Source: JABCYV01 sp963696025 | GTDB lineage: Bacteria > Acidobacteriota > Terriglobia > Terriglobales > Acidobacteriaceae | Direction of reading: 5' to 3' | Length of the DNA stretch: 64,000 nucleotides | Assembly (NCBI GenBank): GCA_963696025.1 | Contig: CAVOII010000011.1 | Coordinates: 1-64,000, forward strand | Shown here: positions 25,614 to 34,583 of the stretch, one piece after another | How the letters are laid out: each line of letters begins with the position of its first letter | Numbering within the stretch: the first letter of the stretch is position 1 | The notes under the pieces: generated by a model | Database searches by the model: none | Told to the model about the DNA's origin: nothing | The model's input: only the letters and a program-made list of their open reading frames with translations | Position numbers and translations under genes: made by a program

Positions 25614-27527
25614 TTACTTAGCCTCGGTAATTCGGAGCACCCGGTTCTGCTGCAGGCCACTAGTTACGACCTGCTTGCGCCCCGAAGGCCAATCAACCTC
25701 AACGCACTCAATTTTGTCCGCATCGCCCAGACCGAAGTAAAGCGGCAGCACGCTCTGCGAGAGGTAGCCTGATTTTCCATCGTTATATTTGGTATAGGTT
25801 TGTCCGGCCGCATGCACGCGTACCGTGGCTCCCAGGCCGTTACGATTTGAGCGGGTCCCGACCAGAACGACTTTCAGCCAGTTAATTGCTTTTTGTTGTG
25901 CCAGGTCACTGATGAGCACCTGGGGCGCTGAATTGAAATCATTGGTCACAATGTCGAGATCGCCGTCATTGTCGAGGTCGAACATCACCGAAGACCGGCT
26001 GGAGCGCGGGGACATTACAGTAATCTTCCCTGATCGTCCGCTACAAACTTTCTGATTAATATCATTCAGTCCCTTTTGTGAACAGTCCAGTTCAAACCAC
26101 GGGGTGTAGATATCTTTGCGCGGTTCAATCCCCAGCAGGAATTCGGAGTCCAGAAACTTCTCCCCGCGATTGTTTAAAAGCATGGAGTTAATTCCGTAGC
26201 GAAAGGGGAAGCTCATACCGGACGAAATAAAAATGTCGTCCCACCCGTCGGCGTTGAGGTCTCCGACGCTCACTCCCCACGGCCAGTAGTTTTCGACACC
26301 CAAATGATCTGAGATTTCCTCAAACTTGCCATTCCCCAGGTTGTGATAGACGGCATTGCCCCAAATGTAGTCCGAGTGCGATGCCTGCAGGAACGAATCT
26401 GGCCAGCGCATAGTGGATTTGAGCTTCTCGCGGTCGGGATCAACGGACTCGCTCATATCAGAGTGCATGTCGGTAACAACGAGATCCATGCGGCCGTCGT
26501 TATCAAAATCAAAAAACTTCACTCCCATAGCGCCCCACGGAGTTTTGGGAAAATATTGTTCAGTCTTGTCAACGAACCTCTTCCCGCGGTCGTTTTCAAA
26601 ATAGTGGTCGTGCCCCTGCATATTCAGAACGAACAGGCCGGGGAATCCGCTGCCATTCAGATCGGCAAATGTTGCGTCTCCACACCAGCCGGTTGGCCGC
26701 AAGCCAACTTCCGCAGTCACGTCCTTGAAGTGATCGTGGCCCAAATTCTTGTAAAGAACGGGGTATTCATACCGCTGGGGATGGAGGTGGCCAGAGAAGG
26801 CATCGGGTAATCCCAGGTACTGACCCTGCGCGCCTTTCTTGTCGCTGGTGTACTTACCCACATTGCAAACCAGCAGATCGACCAGGCCATCGTTGTCATA
26901 GTCGAAGAAAACGGCGCCGGAAGAATGGCTGACCAGATCGAGGCCGGCCTCTTTAGTGATATTCGTAAAGTGCCCATGCCCATCATTCTTGAATAGTGCA
27001 TTTCCGCCGAGGACAGTCGTGACAAATAAATCTTGCGTGCCATCATTATCGATGTCGGCGAACGACGCGCCCACGCTGATACGCCCGGGCAATCCAACTC
27101 CCGCTTCCGTTGTGACATTCTTGAATTTGCCGCCACCCAGGTTCCTCCACAGCTCGTTGCCGCCTACCTGATTGACGAAGTAGATATCGTATAAGCCGTC
27201 GCTATCGACATCTGCCACCGCAATGCCGTTGCCGTGATCGTAGTGGACCAGCTTGTAATCGATCCCAGCATCATCCACGATGTGGTGGACAAAGGTGATG
27301 CCGCTCTCTTTAACTTTGTCGATAAGATGGAAGCCATAGAAAACCTTGAACTGGCCCACAGTGTCCAATTGCGCTTGTTTCCGGGCGGTCAGCGTATCTA
27401 CTCCAATGTCCGGATCAGGATAGCGGACCTGGGGCGCGGGGTCGCTCGAAGCGCCGCCGAACATGAGAAGCGCTGTGGCAAGCAGAAGCAACGCGGCTCC
27501 GGCCTGCCGATTTCCGTGATGCACCAT
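25614..27527 (-). CDS. FG-GAP repeat/ASPIC-UnbV (CRTAC1-like) secreted protein
   Basis: A 637-residue exported propeller protein, convergent with the related gene at 23816-25549. The signal peptide is residues 1-27 (QAGAALLLLATALLMFGGAS). Calcium-loop repeats include DVDSDGLYDIYFVN, DIDNDGTQDLFVTT, DYDNDGLVDLLVCN, DFDNDGRMDLVVTD and DLDNDGDLDIVTND. The C-terminal ASPIC/UnbV segment has INWLKVVLVGTRSNRNGLGA and VEVDWPSGRKQ. The ATG at 27527 follows AAGGAGA at good spacing; an in-frame ATG at 27641 would bury the signal peptide. PEP carboxylase lies upstream on the same strand 225 bases away. Confidence 0.9.
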   Translation of the reverse strand: MVHHGNRQAGAALLLLATALLMFGGASSDPAPQVRYPDPDIGVDTLTARKQAQLDTVGQFKVFYGFHLIDKVKESGITFVHHIVDDAGIDYKLVHYDHGNGIAVADVDSDGLYDIYFVNQVGGNELWRNLGGGKFKNVTTEAGVGLPGRISVGASFADIDNDGTQDLFVTTVLGGNALFKNDGHGHFTNITKEAGLDLVSHSSGAVFFDYDNDGLVDLLVCNVGKYTSDKKGAQGQYLGLPDAFSGHLHPQRYEYPVLYKNLGHDHFKDVTAEVGLRPTGWCGDATFADLNGSGFPGLFVLNMQGHDHYFENDRGKRFVDKTEQYFPKTPWGAMGVKFFDFDNDGRMDLVVTDMHSDMSESVDPDREKLKSTMRWPDSFLQASHSDYIWGNAVYHNLGNGKFEEISDHLGVENYWPWGVSVGDLNADGWDDIFISSGMSFPFRYGINSMLLNNRGEKFLDSEFLLGIEPRKDIYTPWFELDCSQKGLNDINQKVCSGRSGKITVMSPRSSRSSVMFDLDNDGDLDIVTNDFNSAPQVLISDLAQQKAINWLKVVLVGTRSNRNGLGATVRVHAAGQTYTKYNDGKSGYLSQSVLPLYFGLGDADKIECVEVDWPSGRKQVVTSGLQQNRVLRITEAK

Positions 27528-27752
27528 TCGTGTCTCCTTCGACAGGCTGGCCTCTCCAGCCCATGCCTCCCGGAAAACCCACAGTGAGACCATGGTTGAG
27601 CGCTTGTATATTCGCGCCACTGCGCGAAAGGCTGCTGTCATTGATCGGTTGATTATAAGTGACGCCGCAGAGACAAACTGCAGCAGATTGCCTCGAGATC
27701 CGATGGCCTCGACGGAGTAGAGAATTACCCAACGGGTGTGCGCAGGATTCTA

Positions 27753-30515
27753 CTATCCGGTATTGTGCAGACCAGCGGCAATGCCGTTCATCGTGGCGCC
27801 GATGGCGTAGTCGAGAAATGGATTGGCGGCGCCAGCCCGCTTGCGGCGCAGCAGATCGACTTGAATCAGACTCAGAGGATCGACGTACGGATTGCGGAGA
27901 CGCACGGACCGGGAGAGCACAGGATTCTGCTCCAGTAGTTCTTGTTGACCGGTGACGACGAGGATGAACCGGCGAGTGCGCTCGAATTCCTCGCGCAGCA
28001 TCCCCAAGACACGATCGCGCATGGCTGAGTCGGCTACCAGATCCGCATAGAGGCGAGCGATGACGAAGTCAGCCTTGGCCATGGAGATTTCCACGTTGCG
28101 AATTAAACTCGTGAAGAGCGGGAAGCAGCGCATCATTTCGCACAGCAGTTGCGAGTGTTGAGCGTTGCGGCTGGCGAAACTCTCAAAAGCGTGACCGACT
28201 CCGAACCACGCGGGGACGGCGTGACGGCTTTGCATCCAGCCAAACACCCAGGGGATAGCACGTAAATCTTCGAGGCTGCGACTCTGGGTACGGCGGACGG
28301 GGCGGGAGCCGATGCGAGCGTGCTCCATTTCCTCGACCGGCGTGGCCTGCTCGAAGTATTGCCTGACGTCAGGATCTTCGGCGATGTGCTTCCGGTAGAA
28401 CGCATAAGCGTCTTCGGACATCGATTCCATCGCTTCGCCCCAACGCTGCTGGGTTTGGGGCAAAGCTTGGGCCTGCCTCAACGCCGATTCCAGACAAGCT
28501 GCGATCATGATTTCCAGGTTCCACTCGGCGAGCACCGGATCCGCATATTTCCAGCTGAGGACCTCGCCTTGTTCGGTAATACGGATCTCGCCGGAGAAAT
28601 CGCCAGCGGGCTGGGCCAGGATAGCAGCGTGGGTCGGGCCGCCACCGCGGCCTACAGTTCCTCCGCGGCCGTGAAACAGTCGCAGGTTCACGTCGCATTC
28701 GCGCGCGACCTGATGCAGCTTTTGCTGCGCTTTGTGCAACTCCCAGGTGCTGGTTAGCATGCCACCATCTTTGTTGGAGTCGGAATACCCAAGCATGACT
28801 TCGTGCGTACGGCTCCACGAGTCGAGCAGCGGTTTGAACTCGGGAGCGCTCCACACACGGCGCATGACTTCGGCCGAGGAGCGCAGGGCGTCGATCGATT
28901 CGAACAGAGGCACGGGCATCAGGCCGGGATCGTCTTCACTCGCGGCCGGTAAAACGCCGCCAAGGGCAGCCAGTCGGATCACCGCGAAGATGTCGTGTTC
29001 GGATCGCGTGTCGCTGATGACGAAGCTTTGGATCGCCTTCGGGGAGTGCGTCGCCTTTAGCTCAGCGATTGTCCGGAAGGTTTCGAGAAGTTCGACCGAC
29101 TGCGGGGAGAGTTGTGGCGGAAACTGAGTAACCCCCGCAGATGGAGAGACCGCAGAGGCCAATTCTTTTAGTGCTTCGGATTGGATGCGAGCGTGCTGGC
29201 GAATGTCGAGCGAGTGCAGGTGGAAGCCGAAGGTTCTGACCTTGCGCAAGAGCGGTGAGATCAGTTCCGCCAGCCGGTGACCTTGGTTCATCCACAGGCT
29301 ATCGCGCACAAGTGCGAGATCCTCTTCAAACTGCCGCGCCGACTTGTATGCGTGACGATGTCCAGACGACTCGTAACTGAAGCGCAAACGGGCAATCAGA
29401 AACTCGAGAAAGTGCCGATAGAGTTCCACTTCGGTGATCTGTTTCCAGCGAGAAGCTTCTTCGCCGAGTCTCTCTGCATATTCGGAGACACGCTGGGCAA
29501 GGCCGTCTGACACGCCGATGCGGCGGGTCGACATGCTCAATTCGGTGATCAGGCGCCCGGTTTCAACAATGTAATGGTCGATGATGACCCGGCGCGCCAT
29601 GACAACCGCCTCGCGGGTCGAGGCCGCGGTAACGAACGGATTCCCGTCGCGATCGCCGCCGATCCAGGAACCAAAGGAGAGCAGCTCGGGAACCTCGGCG
29701 TTAGTGTCGTAAACATCTCGCAGGGATTCTTCGAGTTCCGAGAAGAGTCGAGGCAGAGTCTCGAACAGCACCATGGGAAAGTAATCGAGACCCATATGAA
29801 TTTCATCGCGCACGGTGGTCTTGTTCAGCCGGACCTCATCGGTTTGCCAGAGTGCCGTGATCTCGGCGAGGATCAATGATTCGTACTCGCGGGCCTCTGA
29901 ATCGGAAAGGGGCAACTGGTCGAGACGTTCGAGGTATCCTGCTATGCGACGACGCTTAAGGCGAATCGTGCGCCGTGTGATTTCGGTCGGGTGAGCGGTA
30001 AAAACCGGCGTAACTCTGGTGTTGCGCAGGGATTCCAAGATTGCCTGAGCGGGAACTCCGGCGGAACGCAGCCGGACCAGAGTGCCGCGAAACGAGCCCT
30101 CAACCGGAGATCTGTTGGCCCGCATGCGGGCGGCACGGCGCCGTCGTTTGCGATGGTTAGTTTCCGCAAGGTTGGTAAGCTCGAAGTAAATTGCAAAAGC
30201 CTTGGTGACGCGATAGGCGTCTTCCACGGAAAGCGCGCTTATTATCTCCCGGGCGCGCGTCATCAGGTCCGAATCAAGTTTCTCGCTAGATGCGGATGGC
30301 TGCTCGCGGTGCTGGATCAGAAGCCGCCGCAATTGCTCAACGACATCGAAAAATGCCTGCCCTTCCTGTTCTACGAGAACCCGACCCAGCAAAATGCCCA
30401 GCGAGCGGACGTCACGACGCAGCGGGACTTCTTTCCTGGAGTCAGCAGTGTCGGCCGTCAGTTCAGCAAGCCGCGTGGAGGGACTGTCATCGCTCCATAA
30501 AGGAGTTTCGGACAT
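27753..30515 (-). CDS. ppc: Phosphoenolpyruvate carboxylase
   Basis: A 920-residue enzyme, full length for the bacterial family. It converts PEP and bicarbonate to oxaloacetate, replenishing the TCA cycle. The catalytic His is in VFTAHPTE (residues 171-178). The signatures FGSWIGGDRDGNP, GYSDSNKDGG, FHGRGGTVGRGGGP and SWKYADP are present. The C-terminus ends NGIAAGLHNTG, where NTG is the conserved allosteric/active-site tail. It is cytoplasmic and forms a tetramer in known members. It appears to stand alone. Confidence 0.98.
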   Translation of the reverse strand: MSETPLWSDDSPSTRLAELTADTADSRKEVPLRRDVRSLGILLGRVLVEQEGQAFFDVVEQLRRLLIQHREQPSASSEKLDSDLMTRAREIISALSVEDAYRVTKAFAIYFELTNLAETNHRKRRRRAARMRANRSPVEGSFRGTLVRLRSAGVPAQAILESLRNTRVTPVFTAHPTEITRRTIRLKRRRIAGYLERLDQLPLSDSEAREYESLILAEITALWQTDEVRLNKTTVRDEIHMGLDYFPMVLFETLPRLFSELEESLRDVYDTNAEVPELLSFGSWIGGDRDGNPFVTAASTREAVVMARRVIIDHYIVETGRLITELSMSTRRIGVSDGLAQRVSEYAERLGEEASRWKQITEVELYRHFLEFLIARLRFSYESSGHRHAYKSARQFEEDLALVRDSLWMNQGHRLAELISPLLRKVRTFGFHLHSLDIRQHARIQSEALKELASAVSPSAGVTQFPPQLSPQSVELLETFRTIAELKATHSPKAIQSFVISDTRSEHDIFAVIRLAALGGVLPAASEDDPGLMPVPLFESIDALRSSAEVMRRVWSAPEFKPLLDSWSRTHEVMLGYSDSNKDGGMLTSTWELHKAQQKLHQVARECDVNLRLFHGRGGTVGRGGGPTHAAILAQPAGDFSGEIRITEQGEVLSWKYADPVLAEWNLEIMIAACLESALRQAQALPQTQQRWGEAMESMSEDAYAFYRKHIAEDPDVRQYFEQATPVEEMEHARIGSRPVRRTQSRSLEDLRAIPWVFGWMQSRHAVPAWFGVGHAFESFASRNAQHSQLLCEMMRCFPLFTSLIRNVEISMAKADFVIARLYADLVADSAMRDRVLGMLREEFERTRRFILVVTGQQELLEQNPVLSRSVRLRNPYVDPLSLIQVDLLRRKRAGAANPFLDYAIGATMNGIAAGLHNTG

Positions 30516-30691
30516 GGACTATTTTAGCCGAGGGAGTAAGTTACTCAAATGGCGCGAACGCGCCGCACAGTGATTCATTGGCGATGGCCCTGGTGACGGA
30601 ATGAGAATGTGATCCGGTCCTCCCCCGGAAGAAAAAAAACACAGTGGATTTTCAGACATCCAGCGAGCCTTCAACTGGCACTTCTCGTTCA

Positions 30692-32605
30692 TCACTTGCC
30701 ACTGGACATTTGCGGCGTCCGTTCCCCGATCTTGGCCGAGTACAGAATGAATTTGAATGGGTCAGTGTTTTGGTTCTTCTCCATCAGCTTGAGATAGATG
30801 AGCCGTTTGGCCCTGGCCACAGACTCGCTATGCTCGAACCTGCCTTCGGATGACTCAAGCAACGAGGCTGCAAGTTCGTATTTGCCGTCGGCGGCTAGCC
30901 GTTCTACTGCCTTTGTAAGCTGTCTTTCCGACAAACCTAGGTAGTCAACCAGGAGTTCTGCACGGTCGGCACGGCTGAGATGATCGAGGCCTTGGAGATC
31001 CGCTTGCCAATAACCCACGTTCTGGTGATAAAGACGATCGATGACATGTTCGCGCATAATAAAGTATGGCAGATACACGTCAGGATTGCCGCCGAGCAGA
31101 TCGGGGGGAATCAAATTCGCCTGTTGAATTACGGCTCGGTCATCGCCGCGGCGGATAGCACTCAACACCTGCTCCCGCAGCCATCTGAGATCCAATTTGA
31201 GTTGCGCCAACATGGGCGCGGACCTTAAATTCCGCGTGAGCGGCTCGTGGCCGTGCAGTAGATGCTGCGGATTCTTCTGTACTACGATGTCGATCGCATC
31301 TAACAGTCCCTGCAGATTGCCTTCTTCTACAAATGGTGCTCCAAGATAAGGCATGATGAAATCTCCGACGAACATGACGCCCTGATCCGGGAGATTAATC
31401 AACATCGCATCGTGAGTTTCCCCGCCCTGCACAGGGATCAACTCGATGCGCGTCCCCCCGATCTTCATTTCAGTCCGACGGTCGATTGTCTTGTCCGGCT
31501 TGAAGTTGCGTACGTCCTCGAGGTTAAAGCGTTTGCCAAAAAAGCGGCCGCCAAAAATTCCTGGTGCGTTCAGCTCGCCCGCGATCTCCTGTTGATAGTT
31601 GCTCCTGGCATAGAACTGCGGCCGGGGATGTAGAGCACGGAAATAGTTGTGGCCGCCCACATGGTCCCAGTGGGAGTGGGTTATGAAGATGGTCGTCAGT
31701 TCCGGCAAGTTAGGCGCATACGCTCGCAATGCTTCGTAGGCTTCCTTCGCGGAGTCCGGCCGGGTCCCTGCGTCGATCCCAATCAGCTCCCGACCATCGT
31801 CTGTGACTACGAAATAGTATTCCGTGAACTCGTAACCGGAGAGCGCATACACCCGCCCCGGCACGATCTCGGCGATGCGCCGAGGCGCGAAAGCGTGTCC
31901 AGACATTACATCCTCGGAAAAAGGAGTGGTAAGCGTAATCGGGCTGCTAAAGTCCTTGTAGCCGCTTCGGCGCAAATAGTCTTGCGCCCTGGCTTGTTCT
32001 CCTTGCGCGAGAGCGAGCTTTCCAAGGTGGTAGTAAACTTCCCGCAACCACCCCGCGTTCGGTGTCTTGTCGACGTTTGCCAAGCACCAGATTAGCTCGT
32101 CCTGCGCTGCCTTCTCCTGCCGGAAGTAGCCGGGAAGCTCGGCATACACAACGCCTGCGATCCAATTCACAACGAAGATCTGCCCTCCGGAGAGCTGCCT
32201 GGCTTGCTCCAGTATTGCGATGGTGTCTTTCACGTAACCGAGTCGGTGCAGCAATGAGACCAAAGGCGCATTCTGAGCGCGCAACAATCCAATCGCGCTG
32301 AGATACAGAGACTTTTGAGCGTCCGTAAGATGGGGTCCGAATTCCTTCAGTCGCGCAGCGAAAAACTCCACGCCGTCGTTCTGCATGTTGGCATTCGAAT
32401 ACTGCGCCATCAACAGAAACAGCAGCTGCGGATCGTGTGGTGGCGCGGCGCTGTTTATGACTTTGAAATACTCGAGTTCCGGACGACGAGTGCCAGGCCC
32501 GGAGGGATTGCCGGGAACAGCACCCGCAGGCACTTCTCGCAGGCCGGCAAGAAAAACTCCTAAGACTAGGAGCACAGCCGACAAATGGAAGACGAAAATC
32601 TTCAT
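30692..32605 (-). CDS. Secreted metallo-beta-lactamase-fold hydrolase with TPR-like N-terminus
   Basis: A 637-residue protein. A signal peptide (about 1-28) is followed by a helical TPR-like part (about 60-230) and then the MBL domain. The zinc motif THSHWDHVGGH (about residue 310) is followed by ETHDAML, VGDFIMPYLG and LLHGHEPLT. A C-terminal helical region resembles the dimerisation part of alkylsulfatase-like MBL enzymes. It is probably periplasmic; the substrate is unknown. AAGGAGC precedes the ATG. A perfect 18-bp palindrome lies 38 bases before the start, shared with the MarR gene directly upstream. Confidence 0.88.
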   Translation of the reverse strand: MKIFVFHLSAVLLVLGVFLAGLREVPAGAVPGNPSGPGTRRPELEYFKVINSAAPPHDPQLLFLLMAQYSNANMQNDGVEFFAARLKEFGPHLTDAQKSLYLSAIGLLRAQNAPLVSLLHRLGYVKDTIAILEQARQLSGGQIFVVNWIAGVVYAELPGYFRQEKAAQDELIWCLANVDKTPNAGWLREVYYHLGKLALAQGEQARAQDYLRRSGYKDFSSPITLTTPFSEDVMSGHAFAPRRIAEIVPGRVYALSGYEFTEYYFVVTDDGRELIGIDAGTRPDSAKEAYEALRAYAPNLPELTTIFITHSHWDHVGGHNYFRALHPRPQFYARSNYQQEIAGELNAPGIFGGRFFGKRFNLEDVRNFKPDKTIDRRTEMKIGGTRIELIPVQGGETHDAMLINLPDQGVMFVGDFIMPYLGAPFVEEGNLQGLLDAIDIVVQKNPQHLLHGHEPLTRNLRSAPMLAQLKLDLRWLREQVLSAIRRGDDRAVIQQANLIPPDLLGGNPDVYLPYFIMREHVIDRLYHQNVGYWQADLQGLDHLSRADRAELLVDYLGLSERQLTKAVERLAADGKYELAASLLESSEGRFEHSESVARAKRLIYLKLMEKNQNTDPFKFILYSAKIGERTPQMSSGK

Positions 32606-32642
32606 AAGAGCTCCTTTGAAAGAGTTTCGGTTCCCATCAGGG

Positions 32643-32660
32643 TAGATGTATATACATCTA
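32643..32660. promoter_or_regulatory. MarR-type operator before MBL hydrolase gene
   Basis: TAGATGTATATACATCTA is a perfect 18-bp palindrome, 38 bases upstream of the hydrolase start codon and 17 bases beyond the MarR stop. The same core recurs before the MarR gene. Binding by MarR is inferred. Confidence 0.75.
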
Positions 32661-32676
32661 TAGGAGACACAAAAAA

Positions 32677-33138
32677 TTATGCGGCCAGCGCTGCTTCCGT
32701 TGTTCGCAATACCGTCTCTTTCATGCGTTTCCAGCCTCTATCTCCAAGCTCTTGCCGCAGTCTTTGTTCCGCCGCCTCCCAGTGCGGTTGAGCCTCAGCT
32801 ATTTGCCGCTTCCCTGCCCGCGTCAGGTTAAACAAACGTTCCCGCCTGTCTTTTCCGCGCCTGACCTGAACCCAACGTTTCTTCCGCAGCAGGGCCAGCG
32901 TCCGTGTCAACGTCGTGCTGTCCATCGCAAAGCCCGCACTCAGCCGTTTTTGATTAGCCTCTCCAGTCGCAGCCAGCGCGGTGAGCAGGCCGAATTGCGT
33001 GATCTCCAGTCCCGCCTTTCTCAGCTCCTCGTCATAAAGCCGGGTCGCGACACGCGTGAGGCGGCGTAGGTTCTGACACGCGCAGGGCAGCTCAAAGAGT
33101 GCGTCGGCGGGCCGGTTTTCAAAAGCCTCTACTCCCAT
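32677..33138 (-). CDS. MarR family transcriptional regulator
   Basis: A 153-residue winged-helix regulator. The N-terminal dimer helices contain CACQNLRRLTRVATRLYDEELR. The recognition region is TQFGLLTALAATGEANQKRLSAGFAMDSTTLTRTLALLRKKRW, and the wing VQVRRGKDRRERLFNLTRAGKRQIA carries the DxRxR signature. The two Cys near residues 19-21 could sense oxidants. A palindrome core ATGTATATACAT begins 6 bases upstream of its start codon, overlapping the ribosome site, which points to autorepression. The downstream MBL hydrolase shares the operator and is the probable target. Confidence 0.93.
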   Translation of the reverse strand: MGVEAFENRPADALFELPCACQNLRRLTRVATRLYDEELRKAGLEITQFGLLTALAATGEANQKRLSAGFAMDSTTLTRTLALLRKKRWVQVRRGKDRRERLFNLTRAGKRQIAEAQPHWEAAEQRLRQELGDRGWKRMKETVLRTTEAALAA

Positions 33139-33143
33139 ACCAT

Positions 33144-33155
33144 ATGTATATACAT
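33144..33155. promoter_or_regulatory. MarR-type operator before marR gene
   Basis: ATGTATATACAT is the same palindromic core as at 32643-32660, with a partly matching flank (ATCTA on one side). It sits 6 bases upstream of the MarR start codon. Confidence 0.7.
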
Positions 33156-33204
33156 CTAATAGACCTTATCCGTCCAGCTTCTGACCACATAAAAGCGACA
33201 GAGT

Positions 33205-34518
33205 TCAAACCGAAGATCGTGAGAGATTTCGCTGCAGCGTCGGGCCGTCGAGTTCCCTTTCCCAACGCGCCACTACGAGGGTGGCGACGCCGTTGCCGAT
33301 CATATTTACCATGGCGCGGAACATACTCATGAAACGGTCGATTCCCAGGATCAAAGCCATGCCAGCCACTGGAATTGTGGGAATAACGGACAATGTTCCT
33401 ACCAGGGCGATGAAGGCGGCACCCTGGACCCCGCTCGCTCCCTTTGACGTCAAGATTGCCACGGAGAAGATTGTCAACTGTTGCATTAGTGTCAAGTGGG
33501 TATTGGTAGCCTGTGCCACAAACAGCGCTGCCATGGTCATGTAGATACTGGTGCCGTCGGTGTTGAAGGTGTAGCCCGTTGGCACCACCAGCCCGACTAG
33601 CGACTTTGAACAACCGAGTTTTTCCAGCTTCCCCATGAGGGTCGGTAATGCGGGCTCGGACGAACTCGTGGCCAGCACGAGCACGATCTCTTCCTTGATG
33701 TAAATCAGGAACTTGAGGATGTTGAAGCCGGCCGCGCCAGCGATTGCCCCTAGTACCAGTAGAACGAACAGAATAGAAGTGATGTAGAAGGTCGCAATCA
33801 ACTTGGCTAGTGGGCCCAGCGAAACCAGACCATACTTTCCCACGGTGAACGCCATGGCTCCGAAAGCGCCGATGGGAGCAAAGCGCATCAGGATGTTGAC
33901 CACACCGAAGACTGCATGAGTGAGCGCGTCGAACAGATCGACCAGTGGTTTGCAACGCGGGCCCACGGCCGATAAGGCGAAGCCGAACAATATGGCAACC
34001 AGCAGAACTTCAAGGATGTCGCCCTTGGCGAAAGCGTCGACTACCGTGGTCGGAATAATGTGAAGGAGAAAGTCCGTCACACTCTGCGCCTTGGCTTGGC
34101 CGGCATAGTCAGAGACGCCTTTGGCGTCAAGGGTCTGTGGGTCTACATGGAAGCCGCTGCCGGGCCTCGCTAGGTTGCCAACCAAAAGGCCGATGAACAG
34201 CGCCATTGTGGATACGATCTCAAAATAGAGCAGCGCCTTCCCGCCGACCCGGCCAACCTTCTTCATGTCCTGCATCCCGGCAATGCCGGTTACGACTGTG
34301 CAAAAGATGATCAAGGTGATGATCATTGTGATCAGCTTAATAAAGGCATCGCCCAGCGGTTTCATCGCGATGGCCCGAGCCGGACTGAAATAGCCGAGCG
34401 CCATTGCCAGTGCCATAGCCAGGAGTACTTGCACCCACAAAGTTGCGTAGAAAGGCTTCTTGCGCGTACTTTGAGGCGGCGCCGCGGGGATAGGAAGCGG
34501 CGTGGCGGAAATTCCCAT
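33205..34518 (-). CDS. Dicarboxylate:cation symporter, DctA-like
   Basis: A 437-residue inner-membrane transporter of the SDF (dicarboxylate/amino acid:cation symporter) family. Signatures are FIKLITMIITLIIFCTVVTGI, the HP1 serine-rich loop VLATSSSEPALPTLM, PTGYTFNTDGTSIYMTMA and the C-terminal LGIDRFMSMFRAMVNMIGN. Motif detail favours C4-dicarboxylate (DctA) over glutamate transport. It lies 65 bases after the alpha/beta hydrolase gene and is probably in the same leftward operon as the TonB receptor. It would import the acid released by the upstream steps; the true substrate is unknown. Confidence 0.93.
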   Translation of the reverse strand: MGISATPLPIPAAPPQSTRKKPFYATLWVQVLLAMALAMALGYFSPARAIAMKPLGDAFIKLITMIITLIIFCTVVTGIAGMQDMKKVGRVGGKALLYFEIVSTMALFIGLLVGNLARPGSGFHVDPQTLDAKGVSDYAGQAKAQSVTDFLLHIIPTTVVDAFAKGDILEVLLVAILFGFALSAVGPRCKPLVDLFDALTHAVFGVVNILMRFAPIGAFGAMAFTVGKYGLVSLGPLAKLIATFYITSILFVLLVLGAIAGAAGFNILKFLIYIKEEIVLVLATSSSEPALPTLMGKLEKLGCSKSLVGLVVPTGYTFNTDGTSIYMTMAALFVAQATNTHLTLMQQLTIFSVAILTSKGASGVQGAAFIALVGTLSVIPTIPVAGMALILGIDRFMSMFRAMVNMIGNGVATLVVARWERELDGPTLQRNLSRSSV

Positions 34519-34583
34519 CGTCAGGTTCTCACTTTTTCCGGAGTACCGTCAGCGGCTTGCGCGGATCGAAGTTTGTTCAAGTC

